A DNA stretch of 64,000 nt. Origin: Verrucomicrobiota bacterium (GTDB taxonomy: Bacteria > Verrucomicrobiota > Verrucomicrobiia > Limisphaerales > J093). Numbering within the stretch: the stretch's first letter is position 1; each line of letters opens with the position of its first letter. Of this stretch, positions 47,790 through 57,819 are shown piece after piece. The translations under genes and the position numbers were made by a program. The notes under the pieces were generated by a model. The model was not told the DNA's origin, ran no database searches, and saw only the letters and a list, made by a program, of their open reading frames with translations. The stretch spans positions 186,001-250,000 of the forward strand of contig JAOSKK010000039.1 in assembly GCA_027493615.1 (NCBI GenBank), given 5' to 3'.

Positions 47790-47905
47790 GTCACGGCGTC
47801 TCCAGACGGTTCGCGCGGAACAAACGAACGACGCCGATCGCGAAGCGTATGGAGTGCGGGGGTTCACCCCCGCTTTACGTGCTCGGTTCGTGGCGAGAGG
47901 GCTCA
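47790..47905. repeat. R6 repeat, second copy
   Basis: Related along about 100 bases to 17800-17945: a CTCCAGACG...TTCGCGCGGAA stretch, then GAAGCGTATGGAGTGCGGGG and the TTCACCCCCGC half of the hairpin. It separates the GH51-like gene from the small membrane protein gene. Confidence 0.75.
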
Positions 47906-47953
47906 CGGTCGTCGGTGAAAAAGCGTTGCCGCCTTGGAGGGTGGGGTTTATGG

Positions 47954-48139
47954 ATGAGCCCACACATCGCCGCCATGTTTGGCCGCAAGCGTCACCGTGA
48001 AGACCGTCGCTATTACCTGTTGCCCGGGATGGGCCGCAGCAACAAGCGGCAACGACGGCGCCTCCATCTGGCGGCAATCGTGTTCGGCATGTTCATCTCC
48101 CTGGTGTTCGGACTGGTGCTGTACTGGTTGCAGCGCTGA
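47954..48139 (+). CDS. Small basic single-helix membrane protein
   Basis: 61 residues (or 54 from the internal ATG at 47975). A very basic N-terminal half (FGRKRHREDRRYYLLPGMG, then RSNKRQRRRL) precedes one C-terminal membrane helix (LAAIVFGMFISLVFGLVLYW). Similar short proteins with YYLLPGMGR-like text are, to my recollection, widespread hypotheticals in this phylum; function unknown. Charge bias predicts the N-terminus in the cytoplasm. Confidence 0.65.
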   Translation: MSPHIAAMFGRKRHREDRRYYLLPGMGRSNKRQRRRLHLAAIVFGMFISLVFGLVLYWLQR

Positions 48140-48331
48140 AGCTCTGGCGAGGTGATCTCCCCCCAATCCCGGGTGCGCGTCCTCGGCGGAGGTCCGGGGT
48201 GGGGAGTGTCTCGACCGGTTTTGAACCTGAAGGATGGAGGGCGTGTTTGGGGTCCCATCTCTGCGCGGTTCCGGCACACTCACTGCTTGCTGGTTAGGGG
48301 GCGGTCGTTACCGTCCCGGGAACCAGTCGCG

Positions 48332-51300
48332 ATGAGAATTCGATCCTGCGGATGCCTCGGGGTAGCCCTGATGGCGTGGTTGTGCAACGTCGAGGCCGAG
48401 CCTGCGGAACTCGTGCGCTCCAACGCCACCTGGCGCTTCTTCCGGGGGACGCGCGAGGCTTCCACTCCCGACCCCACCGCCTGGCGCGCGGTGACCTTCG
48501 CCGACAACGCCTGGCCGAACGGTGGTGCACCGTTTTCGTATGGCGAGCCGGACATCGCCAACGGCACGCGCCTCGACGGCATGCAGAACAGCTTCTCCAC
48601 GATCTACCTCCGACACCGCTTTGTGCTGCCGGCCGAACGGGAAATCGCCAGCCTCGAGCTGGTCGCGGTCTGTGATGATGGGTTCATCGCCTGGCTCAAC
48701 GGCCGGGAGATCGCCCGGTACAATGCCCCCTCCGACGCACCGCGATACGATTCGCTCGCGGGAGCGAATGCCGTGGAACCCGTCGGGTTCGTGAACTTCA
48801 TCGTGCCCACACCGGAGCAGGTGTTGGCTGCGGGCACGAATGTGCTGGCGGTGCAGGTATTCAACGTGAGTCTGGGCAGCAGCGACTTGGTGTTCGACGC
48901 CGCGTTGCTGGCCACGCTGCGGACCCCGGGTCCCCCCACCATTGTTGGGATCGCGCCCTTGCCCGGCGTCGTGACGGAGCTGGGCCAGGTCACCGTCACG
49001 TTTAGCGAGCCGGTGACCGGCGTGCAGGCCGGGCATTTCCTTGCCAACGATGTGCCCGCCGTGAGCGTGACGGGCAGCGGGGCCACCTACACCTTCACGA
49101 TTGTCCCCCGGCTTACGGGACCGTGCAGATGCGCTGGAGCACGTTCCACACGATCCAGGACCTGGCCGACCCGCCGAATCGATTCGATCTGGCGTCGCCC
49201 GGTTCGAACTGGACCTATGAATTGCTGGATCCCGAGGGGCCTTCGGTCGTGTTCCGCCAACCACCGGCCGATCTGACCGTGCGCTCGCTGTCCGAAGTCG
49301 AGGTCACGTTCAACAAGGCGGTGCTCGGCGTCGACGCCACGGATCTGCGCCTGAACGGCGTCGGGGCCGTCCGGGTCACGGGCCTGGGCGCGGGGCCGTA
49401 TCGATTCGAGTTCGCGCCGGTCGCCGCTGCGGGGCCGGCCACGCTGAGCTGGGATCCGGCCCACGGCATTGTGAGTGATGCGGTGGAGCCGCGTCCGTTG
49501 GTGGCGGGGGCCTGGGCGTACGTCGTGGATCCGCAAGCACCGGCGCCGGCGCTGGTGATCACCGAGTTCATGGCCGAGAACTACACGGCCTACCGGGATG
49601 AAGACCGCGACCCCGAGGACTGGATCGAGCTGTACAACCCCGGCGGCAACGCCGTCTCGCTGCTCGGCTGGTCGCTGTCTGACGACCGCAAGAACCCGGG
49701 GAAGTGGACGTTCCCGGCGGTGATCCTGCCGGCGAATGGTTACCTTCTGGTGTTCGCGTCTGCCAAGGACCGGGCGCCGACTTCGCCGGGCGCGCGGCTG
49801 CACACGAACTTCAAGCTGAACCCGAACGGTGGCTATCTGGGGCTGTTCGGGCCCGAGTTGCCCCGTGTGGCCGTCAGCGAGATCGAATACCCGGTGCAGG
49901 GACCGGACCACTCGTACGGACGCGAGCACGGGACGGGTCAATGGCGGTACTACTTCGGCGGGAGTCCCGGTGCCGTCAATCCCGCCAGCCGGATCCGCTC
50001 GGCGGTCGAGGACGTCCATTTCAGCGTGCCGCGAGGTTTCTTCGACCGCCCCTTCACGCTGTCGCTGCACTGTCCCACGCCGGGCGCGACCATTCTCTAC
50101 ACGACCAACGGCAGCCCGCCGTCGCTGACCAACGGGTTTGCCTACACCGCCCCGCTGGCGTTGACAAACACGCGGATGGTCCGGGCGGCGGCTTTCCTGA
50201 CCAACGCCCTGCCGTCGCGCATTCAAACGCACACCTACCTGATGAACGTGCCGGCCCAGCGACTCCGCCTCCCGTCCCTCTCCCTGGTCACCACCTCGAA
50301 CCACCTGTACGGCCGGACGGGCATCATGGAACCGCCCAACCCCCAGCGGCGCGGCCCGCTTTGGGAGCGGCCGGTCTCCGCCGAGTGGATCCGGCCCGAG
50401 GACAACGGCGGGTTCCAGGTTGACTGCGGCCTGCGGGTACAGGGCGGCGACTACGTACGCGGCCAGTACAACTACCGGGGCGCGACGCTGCCCTTCAGCA
50501 AGTACTCCTTCCGCCTCTACTTCCGCGGTGAGTACGGCCAGGGCCGGCTGCGGGAAGCCTTGTTTCCGGACACGACGCAGACCTCCTTTGACACGATCGT
50601 CCTGCGGGCCGGGATGAACGATCACTCGAACCCCTTCATCACCGATGAGTTTGTGCGCGGGTTGGCCCGCGAGACCGGGCAACCGGCCGCGGTGGGCACG
50701 TTCGTGAACCTCTACCTGAACGGCGTGTACAAGGGCTACTACAACCCCTGCGAACGCATCGACACGGACTTTCTCCGGGCCTACCACGGCGGCGGTGACC
50801 AGTGGGACCTCATCGCCCAGATGGGCGAGGTGCGGGAAGGCACGCTGACCGCCTGGAATGCCCTGAAGTCCTTTGCCAACACCCGCAACCTGACCAACCA
50901 GACCGAGTACCTGGCCCTCGAACGCCAGCTCGATCTCACCAACTTCGTCGATTACCTCTGCCCCTTGATCTACGTGGACAACGACGACTGGCCGCACAAC
51001 AACTGGCGCGCCGCCCGCGAGCGCGTCCCCGGCGGTTTGTTCCGCTTCTACGTCTGGGACGCCGAATGGGCCTGCGGCCTGGTCAACGGCCACAGCCCCA
51101 GCTTCAACACCATCACGGCCCAGCTCTCGAGCACCGCGCCGCCCTGGGGTTCGGCCGAGATCCAACAGCTCTTCAACCGGCTCAAGCGCATCCCGGAGTT
51201 CCAGCTCCTGTTCGCCGATCGCGTGCACCAGCACTTCTATAACGACGGTGCCCTCACCGACGCCCGGATCCGGACCCGTTACCAGCTCATCAAGGGGCGC

Positions 51301-54300
51301 CTCAATGGCACCATCAGCGGGTTCAACGACCGCATCGGCACCACCTGGATCCCGCAACGCCGGCGTTATGTCCTCGATCATCTCGCCCGCGCCGGCTTGA
51401 TGGCCTCGTCCAATGCCCCGGCGTTCAGCGTCTGGGGCGGATCCGTCCCCGCCGGTCTGACGCTTGACCTGACCAACCTCACGGGCGCGATTTACTACAC
51501 CACGAACGGCAGCGACCCGCGTGTGCGGTTCACGGGGGCCGTGGCGGCCGACGCCCGCCTCTTCGACGCCGCCCAACCGCTCGTGGTGGATCGCGACCTC
51601 GATCTGTGTGCCCGTTCGCTGCACGGCACGAACTGGAGTGCGCTGAGCCGGGCCAGCTTTCAGGTCGAACGGGTGGGCTGGCCCGTCCAGTTCACCGAGC
51701 TCATGTACAACCCGCCGGGCGGGGATGAGTTCGAGTTTCTCGAACTGGCCAACGTGGGCGGCATCGCCGTGGACCTCAGCGGTTGGAGCTTCGAGGGCAT
51801 CGAGTTCCGGTTCCCCGAGCCTTCGCCACTGCTTGGACCCGGCCAGCGCCTGGTCCTTGCCAACGCCGACAATCCGGCCGCCTTTGCCGCGCGTTATCCC
51901 GGCGTGACGGTGGCGGGTTGGTACCGGGGCGCCCTGGCCAACAGCGGAGAACGCCTCACCCTTCTGGACCGCGCCGGCCGCGTCGTGACCGCGGTCGAGT
52001 ACCGCGATGCCGGCGCCTGGCCCGCGGCGGCCGACGGAGACGGCCACTCGCTGGAGTGCACGGACACCGACGGGGATCCCAGCGACCCGGCCAACTGGCG
52101 CGCGAGCGCGGTCAAAGGCGGTTCGCCCGGCGCTCCTTCGCCGCCGCTGCCGCTGCCCGTTGTGCGCCTCAACGAGGTCAAGGCCGCCGCCGAGAGCGAG
52201 GCCGGGGGATCGGCTGAGGATCGGATCGATTGGGTCGAGTTGCACAACGCGGGCGCGAACCCCGTCTCCCTCGCCGGCTGGAGCCTCAAGGGTGATGCCG
52301 CCACGACGTTCGTTTTTCCCACGGGCGCAGTGCTGCCGGCTGCGGGGTATCTGCGGGTGTGGTGCGACGCCGGGAAAACCCCCGCGGGTTTCCGCACCGG
52401 CTTCGGGCTCGATCGCACGGGCGAGACCCTGCTCCTCCAGGACGCCGCGGGGCGCCGCGTGGATGTCATGACGTATGGCCTCCAGATCCCGGCGTTCACC
52501 GTGGGCCGGGTCGGCGCCGGTGGCACCTGGCAACTGACCGAGCCCACACCCGGTGCTCCGAACGAGCCGGCCACCCTTGGCAGCAGCTCGAGTGTGGTGG
52601 TGAACGAGTTCCTGGCCAATGCGCCGCCGGGTGGCGAGGACTGGATCGAGTTCCACAACCGCGACGCCCAACGCCCGGTGAGTCTGCGGGGCCTCTGGAT
52701 CGGGACCAGCAACACCCTCGAACGCATCGGGTCGCTCTCGTTCCTCGCGCCGGCCGGCTTCGGGGTGCTCCGGGCGGACGGGGTCCCGGCCCCAGCCGCC
52801 TGGGATTCAAGCTGCCCGCCGCCGGGGAGACCTTGATGCTCTTTGATGCACGCGGTGCCGAACTGCAGCGAATCATTTACGGGAGCGCGGCCGAAGCGGT
52901 GTCGTCCGGCTTGTTGCCCGATGGCGCAGGGCCTTTGACTCCGTTCCCAACTCAGCCAGCCCGGGCTCGCCCAATTACCTCGCGACCAATGCCACCCTGC
53001 TTGTGAACGAGATCATGGTCCGTGCCGAGACCCACGTTCCTCCAGGGGCCAGCCGGGCGGCGGATTGGATCGAATTGGTCAACACCGGTTCGACGGCGGT
53101 TTCGCTGGCCGGACACAGCCTGAGCGTCGGCCAGCGCCGGCCGGGGCAGTGGGTCTTCCCGACCGGCGTCACCCTGCCCGCCAACGGCTTCCTGGTGGTG
53201 CACTGCGACGCCGAACGCCCCGCCTCGACGACCGCGGCGGCCCCGCTGAACCTGGGCCGCAACCTCGCCAACTCGGGCGGCGGCGTGTTCTGGTTTGATT
53301 CCCAGGGCCAATTGCTGGATGCCATCGAGTTCGGCTTCGCCTTGCCCGACCGGACCATCGGAAGGTCGGGCGATTCGTGGCGACTACTCGCGGCTCCGAC
53401 CCCGGGCCAGGCCAACGCTGCGCCCGCCGCGCTCGGTGATCCCACCGCCGTACGACTGAATGAGTGGCTGGCCGGCGGCACGGCTAACGACTGGCTGGAG
53501 GTGTTCAACCCGCAACCCCTCCCGGTCGATCTCGGGGGCTTGCGCCTGACCGACGACCCGTCTTTGGCGGGCCAAGCGGTGTCTCCCTTGCGCCCGCTCA
53601 CTTTCGTGGCCGCTGGGGGCTGGGTGTCCTGGACGGCCGATGGCGAGACCGCGCAAGGGCCCGACCATCTGCCGTTCAAATTGAACCGCCTCGGCGAGAC
53701 GGTGCGTCTCTACGGCCCGGGCAACAGCCTGGTGGATACGGTCGATTTCCAGGCCCAAACCGGTGGCGTCAGCGAAGGCCGTTTCCCGGATGGCGGCCCC
53801 GATGTGGTTCGCTTCCCCGGCACCGCCTCGCGCGACGCCGCGAACTTCCTGCCGCTGCCCACCGTGGTCATCAACGAGGTCCTGACCCATACCGACCCGC
53901 CTCTCGAAGACGCCATCGAGTTGCGCAATCTCGGCAGCCAACCCGTCGACCTCGGCGGCTGGTATCTCAGCAACGAAACCAAGCCCTGGCAGAAATACCG
54001 GATCCCGGATCGCACGGTCTTGCCCGCGGCGGGCTACCTCGTCTTCTACGAGAACCAGTTCAACGACCCCGCGCTCGGCCCGCTGGCCTTCACCCTCAAC
54101 TCGGCGCACGGGGACGAGGTCTGGCTCTCGGCGACGGCTCCCGACGGCCATTTTCTAGGCTATCGTGCCAGCGCGCGCTTCGGCGCGGCCCTGAACGGGG
54201 TTTCGTTTGGCCGCTTCGACACCACTCAGGGGACCGATTTCGTGGCGCTGGGCCAGCGGACCTTCGGTGTGGAGAACCCGGCCAGCCTGGAACAGTTCCG

Positions 54301-55293
54301 GCAAGGCCAGGGCCGTGCCAACGCCTACCCGCGCGTGGGGCCGGTGGTGCTGAGCGAAATCCACTATCAACCGGTCGCCACCCCCGGCGGCGCGGGCGAC
54401 AGCGCGGACCAGGAGTTCCTCGAGTTGCACAATCCGGGAAGCCAATCCGTCCCGTTGTTTGACCCGGACCATCCGGCGAACTGCTGGCGACTGACCGGCG
54501 GCGTCGAGTTCACCTTCCCGCCCCAGACTTCGTTGGCTGCGGGTGGCTATGCGTTGGTGGTCGGCTGTAACCCCGCCACCCAACCCGCCCTTCTGGCCGC
54601 GTTCGCCGCGCGCCATCGGGTCCCCGCCGGCACCCCCGTGTTCGGACCTTTCGAGGGCCGTTTGGCCAACGAAGGGGAAGCCGTGGCGCTCGAACAACCG
54701 GACGCCCCGCAGCGACCGCCGCATCCCGATGCCGGGTTCGTTCCCTTCGTAACGGTCGAAGAGGTCCGCTACTCTCCGGCTCTGCCCTGGCCCTCGGCAC
54801 CGCCGGCACCGGACTCTCCCTCCAGCGGCTGGGGCCCGCGCTTTACGGCAACGAACCGCAGAACTGGCGCGCCGCCCGCCCGTCCCCGGGCCGCGGACTG
54901 CCCGTGTCCGGAACCGATGCGGATGGCGATGGCCTGCCCGACGATTGGGAGATTCTGCATGGGCTCGACCCGGATTCCGCGAGCGGCAACGACGGCGCCA
55001 ACGGCGACCCGGACATGGACGGGTTGACCAACGCGGGCGAGTACCAGCGCGGCACGGATCCGCGCGCCTTTACCGTCCTGCTCCTGGGTTCGCGCCGCGA
55101 GAACGACCGGCTCTACCTCCGCTTCAACGGCGTCGTCGGACGAACCTACCGGCTGGAGCGCCAGACCGACCTCGGCGCGGCAACTTGGGAAACGGTAACC
55201 AACGTCCTGCCGGCCGAAAGCGGCGAACTCGAGTTCTGGACCGCCCTCCCGCCGGGGACCGCCACGGGCTTTTACCGGCTGGTTGTGCCCTGA
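48332..55293 (+). CDS. Giant secreted lamin-tail / CotH-kinase / chitobiase_C protein (at least four frameshifts)
   Basis: ~2,320 residues after correcting missing bases at the C5 run 49105-49109, near 52792, near 52930 and near 54780. Signal peptide (MRIRSCGCLGVALMAWLC); a galactose-binding-like region (LVAVCDDGFIAWLNGREIAR); an Ig-like domain; a lamin-tail domain (LTD; ITEFMAENYTAYRDEDRDPE); a chitobiase/HYR-like sandwich (PGATILYTTNGSPPSLTNG); and a CotH kinase-like domain (GLRVQGGDYVRGQYNYRGAT, LPFSKYSFRLYF, NLYLNGVYKGYYNPCERID). A second chitobiase_C sandwich, at least five more LTDs (VQFTELMYNPPGGDEFEFLE; VVVNEFLANAPPGGEDWIEF; VVINEVLTHTDPPLEDAIEL) and a calcium-binding TSP3-type segment (DADGDGLPDDWEILHGLD) lead to a tail ending ATGFYRLVVP. 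Probably a surface-anchored adhesin or matrix protein; whether the CotH domain is catalytic is unknown. Confidence 0.83.
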
Positions 55294-55424
55294 CCGCACG
55301 ATGGCCTGCTGGGCTTTGGTGGAGGGAGGATCCTCCGGCGCCAGGGCTCGTCAGCAACCTTCCCTGGCACCACGAGAGCCGTTCCGGCCTGGTCGGCTCC
55401 CCCCGTCGTGTAGGCCGCGTGTCC

Positions 55425-56624
55425 TCACGCGGCGTCGGGTCCCGGCTTCAGTTCAAACCCCAGGTGCCGGGCCAGGCGCTGCGAGGCTATGCCATAGAAC
55501 CCGGCCAACTCGCGCACGCCCCGTGCCAGCACTTCGGGATCGCGGACGTTGGAACGTTTCGCCGCTGCGATCATCAAGTTCTTCGCTGTGTGTTCCGTTG
55601 ACACGAACTCGAACACCCGGGTGTCATAGCCCGCCCATTCCAGCAAGCCAGCCCGCAGCGCGTCGGTGACAAACTCCGCCTGTCGTTCGCGGAAAATCCC
55701 GTGCTGCAACGCCCGGGCCAGCACGGGTGGCGACTGCAGTTGCGGGCGCAGTTCCTTGTGACAACACGGGGCCGCGAGGAGGAGCTTGGCGTCGGCCCGG
55801 ATCCCCTGGGCAAGCGCGTCGTCCGTGGCTGTGTCGCAGGCGTGCAACGCCACCAGAACATCGACACGCTCGAGGGCGGCGTCAGCAATGCTGCCCGTCC
55901 GGAACTGCAGTCCTTCAAAACCCAACTGGCGCGCCAGGCGGTTGGCGGATTCGACCAGGTGCGGCCGGAGTTCGAGTCCCACCACCTCCAGCGGCACGAA
56001 ACCCTCGCGGCGCAACCATTCGAAGGCGGCGAACGTGAGATAGCCTTTGCCGCAGCCCATGTCGACGAGCCGGAACGGAGCCCCCGTTGGCCGGGGCACC
56101 GCGGCGAGATTGTGGCTCAGGATTTCGACGGAACGATGGATCTGCCGGTACTTCCCGGCCATGCCCGTTCGCACTTGGCCCCCGGCATTCGTCACGCCCA
56201 GGGCTTCGAGCCAGGGAGCCGTGACGGGGATCTGCCGCGACCGGGGACGATCGTGCGCGGTGGGCGGTTGACCCACGGGCGGCCGACCGTGGCGCAGGAA
56301 TCGCGGCACACCCCCCACGGGCCATTGCCACTCGAACTCTGCTTCCGTCGTGAACAGGTGTGCGCTGCCGAACTCGGGGCCGAGCAATTCGGCGACGCGG
56401 CTCACGGCCGGTTCGGGTTCCAGGTTCTTGGTGATGTCGTGGGTCCGGTGGCGGTAGCAGAACGAGAGCCGGGGTCCGGCAAGCAAGTTCACCGGTCGCA
56501 CGTAGACGTTACGCAGGCTGGCGGCGGCCTCACGCGGGGCGCCCAGAGTGACTTTCACCAGGGTCCCGGACGCGATGGCTCGGCGTAATCGCTCAAGCCA
56601 CTCGGCCAAGGGGTCAGGGTTCAC
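55425..56624 (-). CDS. Class I SAM-dependent methyltransferase (Methyltransf_32-like)
   Basis: 399 residues, no frameshift. An N-terminal RNA-binding-like region (RNVYVRPVNLLAGPRLSFCY) precedes a Rossmann methyltransferase: motif I FRLVDMGCGKGYLTFAAFEW, acidic motif II VVGLELRPHLVESANRLAR, LVALHACDTATDDAL and the cysteine/histidine motif AAPCCHKELRPQL, typical of the Methyltransf_32/RRNAD1-METTL25-like group. It probably modifies RNA or protein; target unknown. It is 117 bases downstream of the threonine aldolase gene on the same strand, separated by a repeat block. Confidence 0.87.
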   Translation of the reverse strand: MNPDPLAEWLERLRRAIASGTLVKVTLGAPREAAASLRNVYVRPVNLLAGPRLSFCYRHRTHDITKNLEPEPAVSRVAELLGPEFGSAHLFTTEAEFEWQWPVGGVPRFLRHGRPPVGQPPTAHDRPRSRQIPVTAPWLEALGVTNAGGQVRTGMAGKYRQIHRSVEILSHNLAAVPRPTGAPFRLVDMGCGKGYLTFAAFEWLRREGFVPLEVVGLELRPHLVESANRLARQLGFEGLQFRTGSIADAALERVDVLVALHACDTATDDALAQGIRADAKLLLAAPCCHKELRPQLQSPPVLARALQHGIFRERQAEFVTDALRAGLLEWAGYDTRVFEFVSTEHTAKNLMIAAAKRSNVRDPEVLARGVRELAGFYGIASQRLARHLGFELKPGPDAA

Positions 56625-56646
56625 GGTGGCGACTCCGCCCCCAGGA

Positions 56647-56700
56647 CGTAGGAGTCGAGGTGACGAGACTCAGCAAGAGCCTCCTGACGCCGGCTCCTAC
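56647..56700. repeat. R3-R2 composite repeat
   Basis: CGTAGGAGTCGAGGTGACGA (reverse of R3) at 56647-56666, then GCCTCCTGACGCCGGCTCCT (R2 variant) at 56679-56698. Together they can fold into an imperfect hairpin between the aldolase and methyltransferase genes. Confidence 0.8.
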
Positions 56701-56741
56701 GGGGGCGGAGGAACCTGGGTAGCACCGGTGAGCACACGGAA

Positions 56742-57773
56742 TCAGGCATTCAGCACCCGCCGGAAACCGGCAATCGCCCACTCGAGATCGTCGGCCGAGA
56801 CCTCCAGGTTCGTCACCGCCCGAAGCGTGTCGGGTCCGGTGGCCAGCAGCCAGATCCCCTGCGCCCGCAGCTCGTCCACCACGGCCGCGGCCGGTACTCG
56901 CCGCACCTGGAACCGCACGATGTTGGTCTCCACCGTCGCCGGGTCGAGCTCGACACCCGGCAGTTCCGCCAGCGCCAGGGCAAGTCGCCGCGCGTGCTCG
57001 TGGTCTTCGGCGAGCCGCGCGCGGTGATGTTCCAGGGCGTGCCGGGCGCCGGCGGCGAGGATGCCCACCTGGCGCATGCCGCCGCCGAACTGTTTGCGGA
57101 AGCGCCGCGCGCGCTGCATCAACTCGAGCGGGCCGGCCAGCGCCGAGCCCACGGGCGCACCCAACCCTTTCGAGAAGCAAACCGCCACGGTGTCGAAAAG
57201 GGCGGCGTACTCCCGTTCGGCGACACCGCTGGCCACACTGGCGTTCCAGAGACGGGCCCCGTCGAGATGCAGCCGAAGGCCGTGTCGACGCGCGGCGCCG
57301 GCGACCTCGGCGACCTGCGGCAACGGCCAGATCTTCCCACCGCCCCGGTTGTGGGTGTTCTCAAGGCAGACCAGCCGGGTCGGAGGAAAATGAACATCCG
57401 GAGGGCGCAGTGCCGCCTCGAGGTCCGCCGCGGTGAACAGCCCCCGGGTGCCGTTCAGGCAACGGCACATGACACCGGACAGCGCGGCGGGCGCCCCGGC
57501 TTCGTAGTAGTAGAGGTGGGCCTGGGCTTCGACGAGGAGCTCGTCGCCCGGCTGCGTGTGGACACGGACGGCAACCTGGTTGGCCATGGTGCCCGAGGGC
57601 ACAAAGAGCGCGGCTTCCTTGCCCAGCAGGTCGGCGACGCGGGCCTCGAGTGCCTGGACGGTCGGGTCGTCGCCGAACACGTCATCGCCGACCACGGCGG
57701 CGGCCATAGCCTGGCGCATGGCGGGGGTCGGCCGGGTGATGGTGTCGCTGCGAAGGTCAACAATGCGGTTCAT
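56742..57773 (-). CDS. ltaE: Low-specificity L-threonine aldolase
   Basis: 343 residues, no frameshift. This fold-type I PLP enzyme splits L-threonine/L-allo-threonine to glycine and acetaldehyde. The N-terminal signature MNRIVDLRSDTITRPTPAMR, EALFVPSGTMANQ-like text (AALFVPSGTMANQVAVRVH), LENTHNRGGGKIWPL, HLDGARLWNAS, and the PLP lysine in VCFSKGLGAPVGSALAG all match. Glycine from this reaction could feed a glycine cleavage system, but the gcvH-like gene is 47 kb away, so no operon link. It lies 46 bases after the HzsA-like gene. Confidence 0.95.
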   Translation of the reverse strand: MNRIVDLRSDTITRPTPAMRQAMAAAVVGDDVFGDDPTVQALEARVADLLGKEAALFVPSGTMANQVAVRVHTQPGDELLVEAQAHLYYYEAGAPAALSGVMCRCLNGTRGLFTAADLEAALRPPDVHFPPTRLVCLENTHNRGGGKIWPLPQVAEVAGAARRHGLRLHLDGARLWNASVASGVAEREYAALFDTVAVCFSKGLGAPVGSALAGPLELMQRARRFRKQFGGGMRQVGILAAGARHALEHHRARLAEDHEHARRLALALAELPGVELDPATVETNIVRFQVRRVPAAAVVDELRAQGIWLLATGPDTLRAVTNLEVSADDLEWAIAGFRRVLNA

Positions 57774-57819
57774 GGCGTGCGCAAGAGCGGACCACGGTGG
57801 GCGATTCCGGAAGGCGGTG

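Noticed and set aside
4605..55293. Wholesale pseudogene formation or a degrading genome
   Set aside because: The shifts are single bases, mostly in homopolymers, go both ways, sometimes compensate within 50 bases, and leave every catalytic motif intact. No nonsense codons or large deletions accompany them except at 63313-63538.
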